From Gordionus sp. m RMFG-2023 (taxonomy: Eukaryota; Nematomorpha; Gordioida; Chordodea; Parachordodidae): a stretch of DNA of 64,000 nt. Under the pieces are notes generated by a model. It saw only the letters and a program-made list of their open reading frames with translations, did no database searches and had not been told where the DNA came from. The stretch lies in NCBI RefSeq assembly GCF_954871325.1, contig NC_088778.1, positions 12,967,882 to 13,031,881 of the forward strand, read 5' to 3'. Below are positions 1 to 10,754 of this stretch, in pieces; positions within the stretch are counted from its first letter, which is position 1, and each line of letters opens with the position of its first letter. A program made the position numbers and the translations under genes.

Positions 1-173
1 CACGACTCGAGTCGACTTGAGCTCACGACTCGAGTCGACTTGAGCTCACGACTCGAGTCGACTTAAGTTCACGACTCGAGTTCACGACTTGAGTTTGAGT
101 TAGTCGACATATTCGACTAACGACTCGAGACTCTGAGTCGGAGTCGGATGAACTCGACTTTTTAACAACACTA
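1..173. mobile_element. Right end of a hAT-type element with 23-bp subterminal tandem repeats
   Basis: The window opens inside an element whose end reads CTTTTTAACAACACTA, the inverted form of the TAGTGTTGTTAAAAAG tips used by other hAT MITEs here. Subterminal DNA is a 23-bp tandem repeat (units at 1, 24 and 47, then broken units) built from overlapping CTCGAG, GTCGAC and GAGCTC palindromes. The left end lies outside the window, so length and target duplication cannot be judged. Confidence 0.65.
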
Positions 174-309
174 ATTATATGGTATTTATTTATTTATTTT
201 AATAAAATATTAAATTAAATTTAAAAAAAATTAATTCATAAAGTTTTGAACATGAACGCGTTCCTTTTCTTGAAAGTGAACGTGTTCTATTTCTGTCAAT
301 AAACGTTGA

Positions 310-624
310 ATGAGTTCGATTTTTTTAGAAATGTTTACAGCACTAGTTTTTAGCAATAATAGGAATATTCCCATTATTCCGGTATTATCATCTTCTTCCT
401 ATAAAGATTATGCTGATATTCCCATCAATCCGACATTATCATCTTCCTCCGATAACGTTCCACTAAATAAAAACCTATATAGGTCCATCAATGGCTATAA
501 CTTGAAGTATGATAAAATAATTACACCTAAAGATAGCAGTAAAGGTAGAACAAATCGGGGCGAACATGTTTGTAGTTTTAAAGAAATCTTTTATTTTAAG
601 ATTTATAATTCGGAGATTTTTTAA
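310..624 (+). other. Open frame of 105 codons with an internal duplication, status unclear
   Basis: An open frame contains two near copies of an I-P-I-x-P-x-LSSSS segment, produced by an approximately 60-bp tandem duplication in the DNA (about 365-425 and 425-480). The true ATG is probably the one near 328. I recognise no family. Length and serine repeats make it more than a random frame, but there are no clear splice sites or homology. It could be an N-terminal fragment of a transposase or a host exon. Confidence 0.25.
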
Positions 625-1444
625 TTATAGATTATTTGGATGCAAATAGCTGTAAAAAATTATTCTGTTGAGGGGGGAGGGGTTTCTAAGAGGGTGGCAT
701 GTCGTAGATTTAAAATATTTACATCATTTTGGTATAATATTTAAATTTGCTAAAGTTAAGTGGCGCTGATTTTATAAAATGTACAAATCAATTGTTTTTA
801 ATATTTTAAATGTTTTAAGTTAAATTTTACCGACGTTATAAATATTTTCATTTATAATAGTTTAAGTTTTTTAGGGAGTTGTGCCGAATTAACTTCCGGT
901 ATTGATTTAGTTTTAATTTTTTAACTTTCCCATATGGAATTCTCGAAATCTCAAATAAGTTAAAAAGATTTTTTAAATTATCATTTGGAATGAGGATTTT
1001 TATCATAATATTAAACATTTGATCTCAAAAAATTTTGCTAAATGATAAATTTATTATTAAATGATTAATTATTTAAGGTCTATATATGTGGGCTCGTAAA
1101 AATTTAGGTTAATTATTTGTAGATACTTAAAAATTATTTTACTATTTTCAATGATATAATAAAAGTATCTATAATTATATTTGGTTTTATTGTCATAATA
1201 TAATTGCCTAGTTTATTGATTATAAAATGAATAATCTTATGGAAAGTAACAATACAAAATTATGAATATGGTTATAAAAAAGATGTATATTGGATTCCAT
1301 ATCTAATAAAATTACTTTAAAAATAAAAACCAAATAAAAACTTAGGAAAATAGGTTGAATTTCTTTATTTTATTATAAAACATTAATAAGAAATAACAAC
1401 TAACTAACATACGTATATATAACCCCTAGAAATTTAGAACTATG

Positions 1445-3460
1445 CAGTGGCGTAGACAAGTGGGGGGGGGGCCCTCATAACCTCCGAAAATTTTTTTCTT
1501 ATTGCGAATAATTTTATTTAAAAATGGTTTCAATTTATAAATAAAATTATATAAGATATGAAAATGAAATATATTTAAAAAAACATAAGAATTTTCAATT
1601 TTAAATGTTAACATGGTTTAAAAATATATATTAAAAATTATATATAAAATATTAAATAACAATAAAATTATATTGTAAATTTTTTCTAGCATAGTTAAAT
1701 TAGATATTTATAAATTTAATAATAAAATTAATATTGTTAAACTAATTAGATTTTAAAAATTTTAATTAATTTTTTATAATTTTTAAATAAAAGAAAAATC
1801 ATTTAATTTGGTAAATATAATGATAAAGGTGATAACTAATATGTTTGGGATTAAAAAATTTAAAAATAGAGTAGTTTCTAGATAGTCCAATCGCTTAAAT
1901 TATGATGCATCTACGATTAAGAATTTTTATAAAATAAATATTTTTATTCCCCTTATTGATACATTTTTATTTCAATTAAAGGAAAGATTTATTAGTCACA
2001 ATTTTATTTTAAACAGCTTTTATTTTCTTTTGCCGGTTGAGTCTGAATACACTTGAAAAGCGAGAGGATATTAAGACTCAGATTTTATTCTGATGAATTA
2101 TCAAGATCGTATGTTAAGTTACTTTGTGATGTCGAATTTTGGTATACAAATTTTGACAGAATAGAGTACTCTTTGAGACCAAAAAATGCTTTGCAGGACC
2201 TTTCCATGTGTAAACTTTAATTTCCTACCCAATATCAAAAAATTGCTATTTATTTTAGCTACCTTACCGATTAGCACCTGCACTAATGAAATGTCTTTTT
2301 AAACTTTGAAAAGGTTAAAAACCTATTTAAGAAATAGGACCGGTGAAAGCCGTTTAAATGGATTCGCAATATTAAATATTTATAAGGGGATTATTCTAGA
2401 TAAAAATTTAATTCTAGATAAATTAGTCAAATCTCAGAGAAAAATAGACCTCTCTTTATAAATTAAAATCATAAAATTGCAATATTATTATAATATATTC
2501 TTAGTCATAAAATTTTTATATTCAAAACCGAATGAATTCTTAGTCATACTATTTATATTTTTAATAAAAATATTGTATTTGCAATAAGAATTAGTTGCAT
2601 CAAGCCTAATTTTTCAAGCCCGGCCCAGCCCGAAATTGTTTTAAAAAATTTTTGCCGGCCCGGCCCGAACTTTTAAAAAAAAAGTTTTGTCTGCCTGGCC
2701 CGAATTTATTTAAATATAGAAATTCATTTATACATTTACTCAAAATAAAAGATATATGTTATATGCCGTCTACTTTTTATAAATAAAATCAAATATTTTT
2801 ATTTTACATAAAAATGTTAACATAAAATTAATATATTTAGATATTTTAAAAATTTCCAAAACTCAACACAACCCAGCCGAAATTTTTAAAAAAATATTAG
2901 GCCCGACCCAGCCCCAACTCGATTTTCCTACTTTTGCAGATCTCTAATAAGAATTATTTATGTTTTTTAATATACTCATTTGTATTAATTATAATTGTTA
3001 AATTAGATTTTTTTAAATACAAGTGCAAGAATTACTCATATTTTATTGTAATTTTATTTTTTTTAAATATAGTTATTTAGAATAATTTTTTAATATAATC
3101 TGTATAAAATTTCTACCATTTGAAATTTATTTTATTGTATATTATCATTAAAATAAATACATAGTTAAATAAAGGGGTGTTATTTATACTAAAGTATTTT
3201 AATAATAAATAAAATCTAATGCAAAAATTTTATTAAAATAATTACTTTCATAGATAAAGATATATTGAGTGATCATAAAAAATGGGAGGTTTGGAGGGCG
3301 ATATTTTTCTTCTTTCTATACCAAATGGATTGAATTAATTTACAATTGACTAAACATTGATAAAATTTTCAGAATTATGCTTTTTGGCAAAAATTTAGTT
3401 ACTAATATTTTTTCACCCCCCCCCCCCCCCCCCCATGGATCAATCCTGGCTACGCATAAA
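1445..3460 (+). mobile_element. Decayed hAT transposon with ZMYM1-like transposase and G/C-run ends
   Basis: The left end CAGTGGCGTAG followed by a G run, and the right end with a C run followed by CCTGGCTACGC, look like inverted tips. The plus strand carries remnants of the C-terminal half of a hAT transposase of the ZMYM1/DUF4371 type. Around 1880-2030 there is a match to the stretch with FIPLIDTFL. At about 2263-2400 the dimerisation block holds LPISTCTNE, KRLKTYLR and RLNGFAILNI. Several stops and frame changes show it is dead. A GC-rich MITE (2592-2946) is nested inside. No 8-bp target duplication is visible, perhaps because the right tip is eroded. Confidence 0.7.
2592..2946. mobile_element. 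hAT MITE, GGCCCGG-rich family, 8-bp TSD
   Basis: Non-autonomous element of 355 bp with perfect target duplications ATAAGAAT (2584-2591 and 2947-2954). The right tip reads TTTGCAGATCTCTA; the left tip TAGTTGCATC is a shortened TAGTGATCTGCATC. GC-rich arms (GCCCGGCCC) surround an AT-rich core that matches the copies at 10343, 31372 and 58382. It lies inside the older ZMYM1-like hAT. Confidence 0.88.
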
Positions 3461-6332
3461 ATAAAATACCCGGTATATGACTTATAATAAAATTTTGAGT
3501 TGAATCTACGTTGGAAATATGCAAATCAATTTTATATCGTTTTATTTATGAAAATTAAATTTTATAAAAGATTTATAAATTACTTGATATTATAATTTTC
3601 TATTAAGTCCATTTTCAAGGCATTTGATACACATAAATTGTAATCAGTCCATAAGCCCATTTTGATTTCTAGGCTAGATAAAAAATTGTAATATCATTAT
3701 AATTAATTATTATTAAATGTAGGTTTATATGTCATAGGGGATAAGAAATTAAGTGTAATCCAATATTTCACTAGAGGTAAGGAGTAGCTAAAAATATTCA
3801 GAATTAAATCGAACCGTGAACGGTAAAGACCAAACTGAACCGATCACCACAATATAAAGACCGACAGGACTGTGGCCAGAACCGATTTTTATTTTGGTTT
3901 TACACATCTGTATAATATAATTATTAAACTAAAAATTCCGTTCATTTGTAAATATCAAAATAAGATAAAATCTGATAACTAACATAGCAGTAACAATCAT
4001 TGGCTTGAGGGAGGGAAGGGGGGTTCTTGGCATAAAATAAAAATTATTAATTTTCATATTATTATACCCTAAGGTAATTTTATAAAAATCAAATGTATCT
4101 AGTTTCTAAAGCATTTATTGGCAGTAGCACTTATTTATAACAAAGGTAAAAAATTAAACTTTTTTTAAAAAAAAATCATTGTATGAGAAGCCCATAAATA
4201 AAAAAACTTAGACTTTAAGCACTCCCTTAATAAAAAGTTAGTGAAAATCAGCTTCACTAAGACCAAATTGATAATTTCAATTAAATAATTATGATAGACT
4301 GTATCCTCTTGCTTTATAATCTATTTCGCTTCTTTTTTTATAAGTCATCTGCTTGGAAATAATGGTAACAAGGAACTGAACTGATTCAGATTTAATTAGT
4401 TAACTATATAAAAAATTTGGCCCAGACTGAACCAAAGATAGAACCTAACCTATTGCAAAGACCAAACTATCGTTTCGGCATTACCCGTGGTGCAGAGAAA
4501 GACCATTAAATTCCCCTAATAAGGAGGAATCGTTAAAATTTAAATCATTTATAGTGCCATATTTGTTAAATTTTAAAGACTTGATTTTGCCGGAATTGCA
4601 TGCCACAAATTGAAATTTCAGACTTCGCAGTGAAATTTTGAATCAATATTGATAACTCTCCATAAATATATTGTTAATAAATAAATAAAGTTAACCCCAA
4701 AATTTCATGAAAAAGTTGTCTAAAATTGATAGGGTAAGACCCTATACATAATATGGGGAACAATTCTGGTAAAATTAGGTTTATCAAAATCGAATAACTA
4801 AACTCCAAAATGATTTAAATATTCTACCAAACCCTCGATCATGATTAAGGCAAAAAAAAGGATAAATTAGTCTCTATTTATGCATATTATAATAGGATAA
4901 ATCGCGGGTTCCTTAACCTATTAATATTTTCGTAGGTCTTGGTTAGTTCTATTATTATAATTATCACAAATAAAGCAAAATAATCATGGCTTCTAATGGG
5001 TCAATTTTTTTTGCGTTAATCAGTCCTGCCTACGATTACGACACATTTAATACATTTATAGTATTTCATATGTAATAAATATTTTTTATATTGTTGTTTT
5101 AGATAATTGAGTTTTAATTAGAACTTGACTTTAGGATCTAAAATCCAAGCTTTTAAAGGCTATTTTTAAGGTAACGCACTAAATCGGGTATAATTTCAAA
5201 AAATAGTTATTGACTGAAAACTGATCCAAAAAACCAACCAGAACATTGGTTGACAATCAATATACACTATTTTTTTTTCAAGTATTGCTATTTTATTTAG
5301 AAATAGTATACTATCGTGATTGCTATTTTTTGGTATACTAATATATATTTTTTAACTAGCACACCACCACTAAGTTTTTTTAAAGTAAAAAGTTAATCTT
5401 TAATATAGATACCACTTAATAAAACTAACATTTGCACGTTATTTATTCTTTGTTACAAATAAAATCATTTATAAATTATGACCACTCCCTACCCAATTCT
5501 AGAGTGTCAATTATTTAGTATAAATTTTATACTTAATAATCCTTCAAAACTAATGTAGTAATTGAGTTATATTAAATTTTATAATAAATTTTAATATAAA
5601 ATTATAATAATTTTCAGGAACATTGGTCAAATTTTTATCCCTTCCTGGAAAAGTACTAGAGTCTAGACCTAGATTTCCAAAGAAATTTTCCAATGTAAAA
5701 AGGTCCTCTTATGAAATTAGTGAAGATTCCTGGTTTTGGCCCAAAATGTGATATAAAATATTTTTAATACAAATGTTAAGCAAAAACAAAAATAATATTG
5801 CCCTTTAAATTATTGTCTCTGAAATTTTGAAATTTGTTCAGAGAGGCGAAAAAATAATTTAAATTTCTATTTATTATAATAGAATTTTTGCACCTAAAAA
5901 AACACTTTGTATTGTTATTAAGCATGGGATATGAACTTTTGGCATAATACTAGATATTCCTATGTCATGATAAACTCATTACAAAAAATGTTTTGTGGCC
6001 ATGCCCATAATATTTTAAGCCCTACACAAAAAATAATTAAACACAAGCTGCCCACTAGAATTTTTTTTAGCCCAGAATTATTTTTATTTTTTGTGAAGAA
6101 ATAATCATAAATTTGAGGGTGGCCAACAAAAAAATATTTGCTTAACCTGAATTTTTATCGTCCCAGACTATATATATCTTTATTTTATAGTGAAGCCAAT
6201 ATTTTTGAGCTTGAATATACTAAATTTTTAGTTATAATTTATTCCAAATAAAATATTATTAACTCTTAATATTTTTAATACTAATCATATTTTAAGGCTA
6301 GATAAAATTAAATAATTTTATGTTTTTATTAC
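3461..6332. other. Non-coding DNA downstream of the visible ALG1 exons
   Basis: This stretch should hold the rest of ALG1 on the minus strand, but I found no convincing match to the later conserved blocks. A region about 3800-4480 has GAACCGAACC-like repeats resembling a decayed hAT (compare 61173-61716). Otherwise I see AT-rich sequence without recognisable structure. Confidence 0.4.
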
Positions 6333-7077
6333 CATTTATATAACTTATATAAATATAAATGTGTAGGATATTTTAAAGCAAATATAGTATGACCATAATT
6401 ATGCCAATCCAAGATGATTTTACAATGCTTCCAATAAAATTTTGTATACAATTTTATAATAGGTAATACAAAAATGGCAGGAGGATTCTAAAGTAATATA
6501 TTTAGTAAATAATTTGAAAAACATAATCTACTTGAATAAAAATAATATCCGGATTTTTTATTTTAGAGAGAATAATAAATACATTTACAATTGTCCATAG
6601 GAAATTTAAAATGAGTAATATCACATAAAATAAATCTATAAAAAAAGTTAGATATATAATGTTATATTTTATGACTCAGTTCAAGATTTGGAAATCTTCT
6701 TAGTGAATATACATGTATTAAGGAATTATTTGAAATTTCTTTATATGGAGAGGACTCTAAAAATAGTATAAATTAATTTATCATTAATATTAGTGTTATT
6801 TGAAAACCTCCAAGATTTTAGCCTAAAAAATATTACCTAAGCCTTTGGATTTTGCTAAAATGATGTATTAACGAAATCTAGAGGTTTAAATAATGATTTT
6901 TTAAAAAAAATCTTGATTTTATTGTCTAAAAATTATTTAAATTGAGGTACTAATTAATATACTTGCATGACAAATAAAATCAACATGGTAGCCTATTTCA
7001 GCTAAAGAAAGAGCGTGAAACTGCATCCGTGGACTTTGACTAATTTCACCAAGAACTATAACGCAGGCTTTTTTCAT
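6333..7077 (-). CDS. ALG1: ALG1 chitobiosyldiphosphodolichol beta-mannosyltransferase, first four exons
   Basis: ALG1 (family GT33) adds the first mannose to GlcNAc2-PP-dolichol on the cytosolic face of the ER in N-glycan assembly. Four exons read on the minus strand: 7077-6963, 6756-6676, 6635-6532 and 6487-6333, with GT-AG introns of 206, 40 and 44 nt in matching phases. Exon 1 encodes VIVLGEISQSPRMQFHALSL, close to the animal ALG1 motif VVLGDxGRSPRMQYHALSL. Exon 3 ends and exon 4 begins across the IQ/NPP motif, and exon 4 holds LDWHNYG. The start is the ATG at 7077; a longer membrane anchor upstream is not visible. About 152 codons are seen of the usual 430-470. Exon 4 ends at a GTAATA donor in the middle of a TGG codon, and the catalytic C-terminal half was not found, so the gene may continue through a long intron or be truncated. 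Confidence 0.85.
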
Positions 7078-8446
7078 ATTTCTTAAACGTAAAAACAGCT
7101 GATTTTGGATAACTAATTTAAATGCCAAATGCAAATTCTAGGTTAATGTTAATTACTGACCAGTCTAAACATACTTGCCAGCTCTGCTGTAACTTGATAA
7201 AACGAGACCAGACATGGGAAAAATATTCTAACAGAAGTATTTCGTTAAAAGCTTTTTTAAATTTTAAGATTTCTTTCAAAATACATAGGTTAGGCACCAT
7301 ACATAACTTATCACTATAAAAAATTTTAAACTACACTAAAAATTTTGCATAAATTCTTAAATAAAATTATTATTTTTATAGTTTATATAGGATAGTTCCT
7401 CCTACAGTATATTGATACTAATCAAATAAAAGAAAAATTATAAATTTAAGCTTATATTTATCAGCGGATACTTTTAAACATATTTAAACCAATACCAATA
7501 CGAATCTAAAACACCGTGGAAAAATATATTCGATACTTATATACATATTTTTCAATACATTTCAGATATACATTTTTTTAAAATTTTTTTTAATAATAAT
7601 TAACAAATACATATATCTATATTAAAAAACAAAATATGTAATAAATTTTCCAAAATATTATTGCCAAATACTATTATTTGTTTCTAAAATACCTTTAGGA
7701 ACATTTTAAATCTTGATCAATAAAAAAAATTACCTGTTAATTGACTTTTATTGTAATGTTATCCATAATAATTGGTTTAAGTGGTAAAGGCAGACAGTCA
7801 AAACCAACCCCGCGATTTTGATAAAAATTACTATGGCATAATGTTAATACATTTATAATTGCGAATTGGTTAACGAAATATAGGATAATTGCGAAATTTT
7901 TTAGGTTCCATTTATATGACAATAACGTTGACTAACCCTAACCCTTACCCTACCCTAATTTAATCGGATAAGTGAGAAAATAAAAAAAATTTTATCGAAA
8001 AAAATTATTCGTGATTTATTATGCATGAACTGCACCTTTAACTCTTTTAATATTAAAATGGTAATTATAATATAATATAATAATGTTAAAATTATTTTTA
8101 AAATAAAACATCATTCCAAACGTTAACCCTCAAGCAAAAGGGAGAAATCATTGAAAAATTAAGCACTACTTCAAAAACACAAATAGCGTTAAATTATAAA
8201 TGTCATGTTCAGATTGGAAGCTAATAAAGCAAGTAGGCTCACAATTTCTAAGGATAAACCTCCTGCAACAAAATGAGTGGAATAAGTTGTTACCTAAAGA
8301 TAGAAGCAGCTTTATTGGTTTGGTTTATTCAAATGCGAAGTAAAAATTGCAATCCAAATAGGCCAGTGATTTTAGAAAAAGTTATGTTTTTTAGCCAAAC
8401 ATTCAATGAAGGTAATTATAAGTTTCTATAAATATTTATAGAATTA
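7078..8446. other. Upstream of ALG1; contains a short telomere-like run
   Basis: AT-rich sequence between the ALG1 start and an old LTR element; the ALG1 promoter should lie at its left end, but no clear core element stands out. A 27-bp degenerate CCCTAA run lies at 7932-7958. A minus-strand frame (7737-7922) has no recognisable homology. Confidence 0.4.
7932..7958. repeat. Interstitial telomere-like (CCCTAA)n run
   Basis: The run reads CTAACCCTAACCCTTACCCTACCCTAA, given here only as degenerate CCCTAA units. It is too short and imperfect for a telomere and probably reflects break repair or an insertion. It hints that the telomere repeat is TTAGGG. Confidence 0.55.
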
Positions 8447-8598
8447 TGTTGATATTTCATGTTTTTAACAATAATAAAAAAAAGAAAAACAATTAAATAA
8501 TAATATTTACAAAATAAGAATCTTAATTTTACCATAAAGTAACCTATGATTGTTTAATTTAATAGTTTGTTTTTAATATTATTAACACTGCGAACGAG

Positions 8599-8816
8599 TA
8601 GTGTTGTTAAAAGGCCCGATTTGGGTCGATTTTTCAAAACGGCTCGATTAAGATTTTAGTTAAAATACCATTATGCAAGCATCGAGATTTGGCAAATAAA
8701 TGCCTAAGCATTTCTGCCAGCTATGTGCAAAATCTTTAGGCTTACGTAATATTATTTTGGTTAAAATATTTATCGGGCCATTTTTTAATATCGAATCGGG
8801 CTTTTTAACAACACTA
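8599..8816. mobile_element. hAT MITE nested in the 5' LTR, TAGTGTTGTTAA tips
   Basis: 218 bp with inverted tips TAGTGTTGTTAAAAGGCCCG and its complement. Flanks CGAACGAG and AGAACGAC agree at 6 of 8 bases, and the unoccupied site survives in the 3' LTR near 12078-12086 (CGAGCGAC), which confirms an 8-bp duplication. Related copies are at 14261 and, more distantly, 60530. Confidence 0.88.
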
Positions 8817-10342
8817 AGAACGACTGTTAAGATGATTAACACTGTAAAATTTTTGTAATATCATATATAAAAGAGGATGAATAGTGATAAGGACAGCATA
8901 AAATGTTATTCATATATTAACTCGCGCGAAATATATATATAAATATGATGCTCCATATTATTATAATATAATAAAATTAATGATGAATCTTATAAAACAT
9001 ATAAATATTCAGACGTTATATATGATTATTAAATAAAGAATCAAATGATGATTCTAATAAAATGTATCTATATACACTATACTTCTCACCAACACATCAT
9101 GGAGGTAAAGCTATGTGTGCTACTTCCGCGTCTTCGCGTAATCCTTATCTCAAAATTGATCTTGATTTTGTATGTTACATGCATTCTCTATAACGCTTTT
9201 ATCTGAATATAATTCTTTAACGATGGATGCCTCGAACAATTCCACCTATAAGACCGAATTTGTCAAAGGGAATTTCCCAAATTTAGTAGCGATGACAGTG
9301 CCTTAGGGAAATTGCAAAGCTTCTTCGATACAAGCAAGATTTCCAACGGGAAAAAGGCTCTTTGTTTCTTCGAAGTTTATTTGATAATGAGTTAAACAAC
9401 ATTGGAGAAATCTGTACGGAAGCAGATCTCCTGGGCCCTATCGCTCTTCTTTGCAAATTGAAGTATCAACATCCTTCAAGGACCGAGAATGCTAAGCTCT
9501 CTGTATACTACGCCGCCACGCAAGGCAACGAGGATACATTCACAGTATGGATCACACGCGTAGCCAGACTTAAAAAAGAATGCAAATTCGATGGCATTCA
9601 ACGCATTATCGAGAAGGTGAGAGTTGCTCCGATTTCCGAAGATATTAGGAGAGCGGTCAGGAACTCTATGATGATAGAAGATATTTACAATCTAGGTCTA
9701 GATGAAGACATCAGGAAATGACATCAAGGGCGTGTTGAAAGTAGAAGCCATACATTTGGATGAATCACCTGTGGAATACAATAATCACATGGGCAGAGCT
9801 AAAAATAGCAACGAGACCATAAAACCCATACAGAACTCTAATGCACATGGTAAATCTCTTGTAAAATATAATGCTTTCACCAAGAAACCCCAGCACATGT
9901 ATGACAAACTCCAAGAACAACATTTCGATGGACGCTACGATAATTACCGCGAAAAACGCTTCGATGAACGTTACGATATACGCTATGACAACTGCCGCCC
10001 ACAAACGATTTGACGGACGCCACGACAACTACCGCGACAAACGTTTCGATAAACGCTACGATATTCGTCAGGATAACCGCAACCGTTTCGACAATCACTA
10101 CGACGATCAATACAAAAATCGCCAACTGGCGATTGTTGTACTGGTACAACATCCATGACAACCACCACGACTATCGTTGTGACCATCGTCAAAGCCTTGA
10201 TCAACGCGATGATTGCCATAGAGGCGATTAACCGAACCATCTATCCACGTACGGTCAGCATAGACATGACCCTCAAAATAGTAATGGTTTTCCGAAATAT
10301 TCGCCGAGGTCCAATCATTACAATAATGACAATTATACCAAT

Positions 10343-10754
10343 TAGTGATCTGCATCGGGCCTAATTTTTTAAGCCTGGCCCAGAAATTTTTTTTAAAAAG
10401 TTTTGCCGGCCCGGCCCGAATCAGAAATTTTTTAAAAAAGTTTTGCCGGTCCGCCCGAACCCGAAATTTTTTTAAAAAAATTTACCGGCCCCGCTGGAAT
10501 TTATTTAAATATAGAAATTAATTTTTATAATTACTCAAAATAAAAGACATATGTTATATGTCGTATAGTTTCAATAAATAAAATCAAATATTTTTATTTT
10601 ACATAAAAATCAATATAAAATTGATAAATTTAGATATAATTAAAAAAATTCCCAAAATCCGACCCGACCCGGCCAACCCAATTATTTTAAATAGAATTAG
10701 ACCCGATTCCGGCCCGAATCCTATTCGAGCCGGGCCTAACTTTGCAGATCTCTA
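10343..10754. mobile_element. hAT MITE, GGCCCGG-rich family, 8-bp TSD
   Basis: 412 bp between perfect duplications ATACCAAT (10335-10342, 10755-10762). Left tip TAGTGATCTGCATCGGGCC; right tip GCAGATCTCTA. It interrupts the internal region of the old gypsy element and is therefore younger than it. Confidence 0.9.

Noticed and set aside
7122-7319. Plus-strand frame and overlapping minus frame upstream of ALG1
   Set aside because: Both are in the ALG1 5' region, lack homology, and look like chance frames.
7581-7640. Possible microsatellite
   Set aside because: Only irregular A/T runs typical of the whole window.
9765-10364. Stacked overlapping open frames on both strands
   Set aside because: They are shadows of one Arg/Asp/Tyr repeat segment in the old gypsy element; periodic codons keep other frames open.
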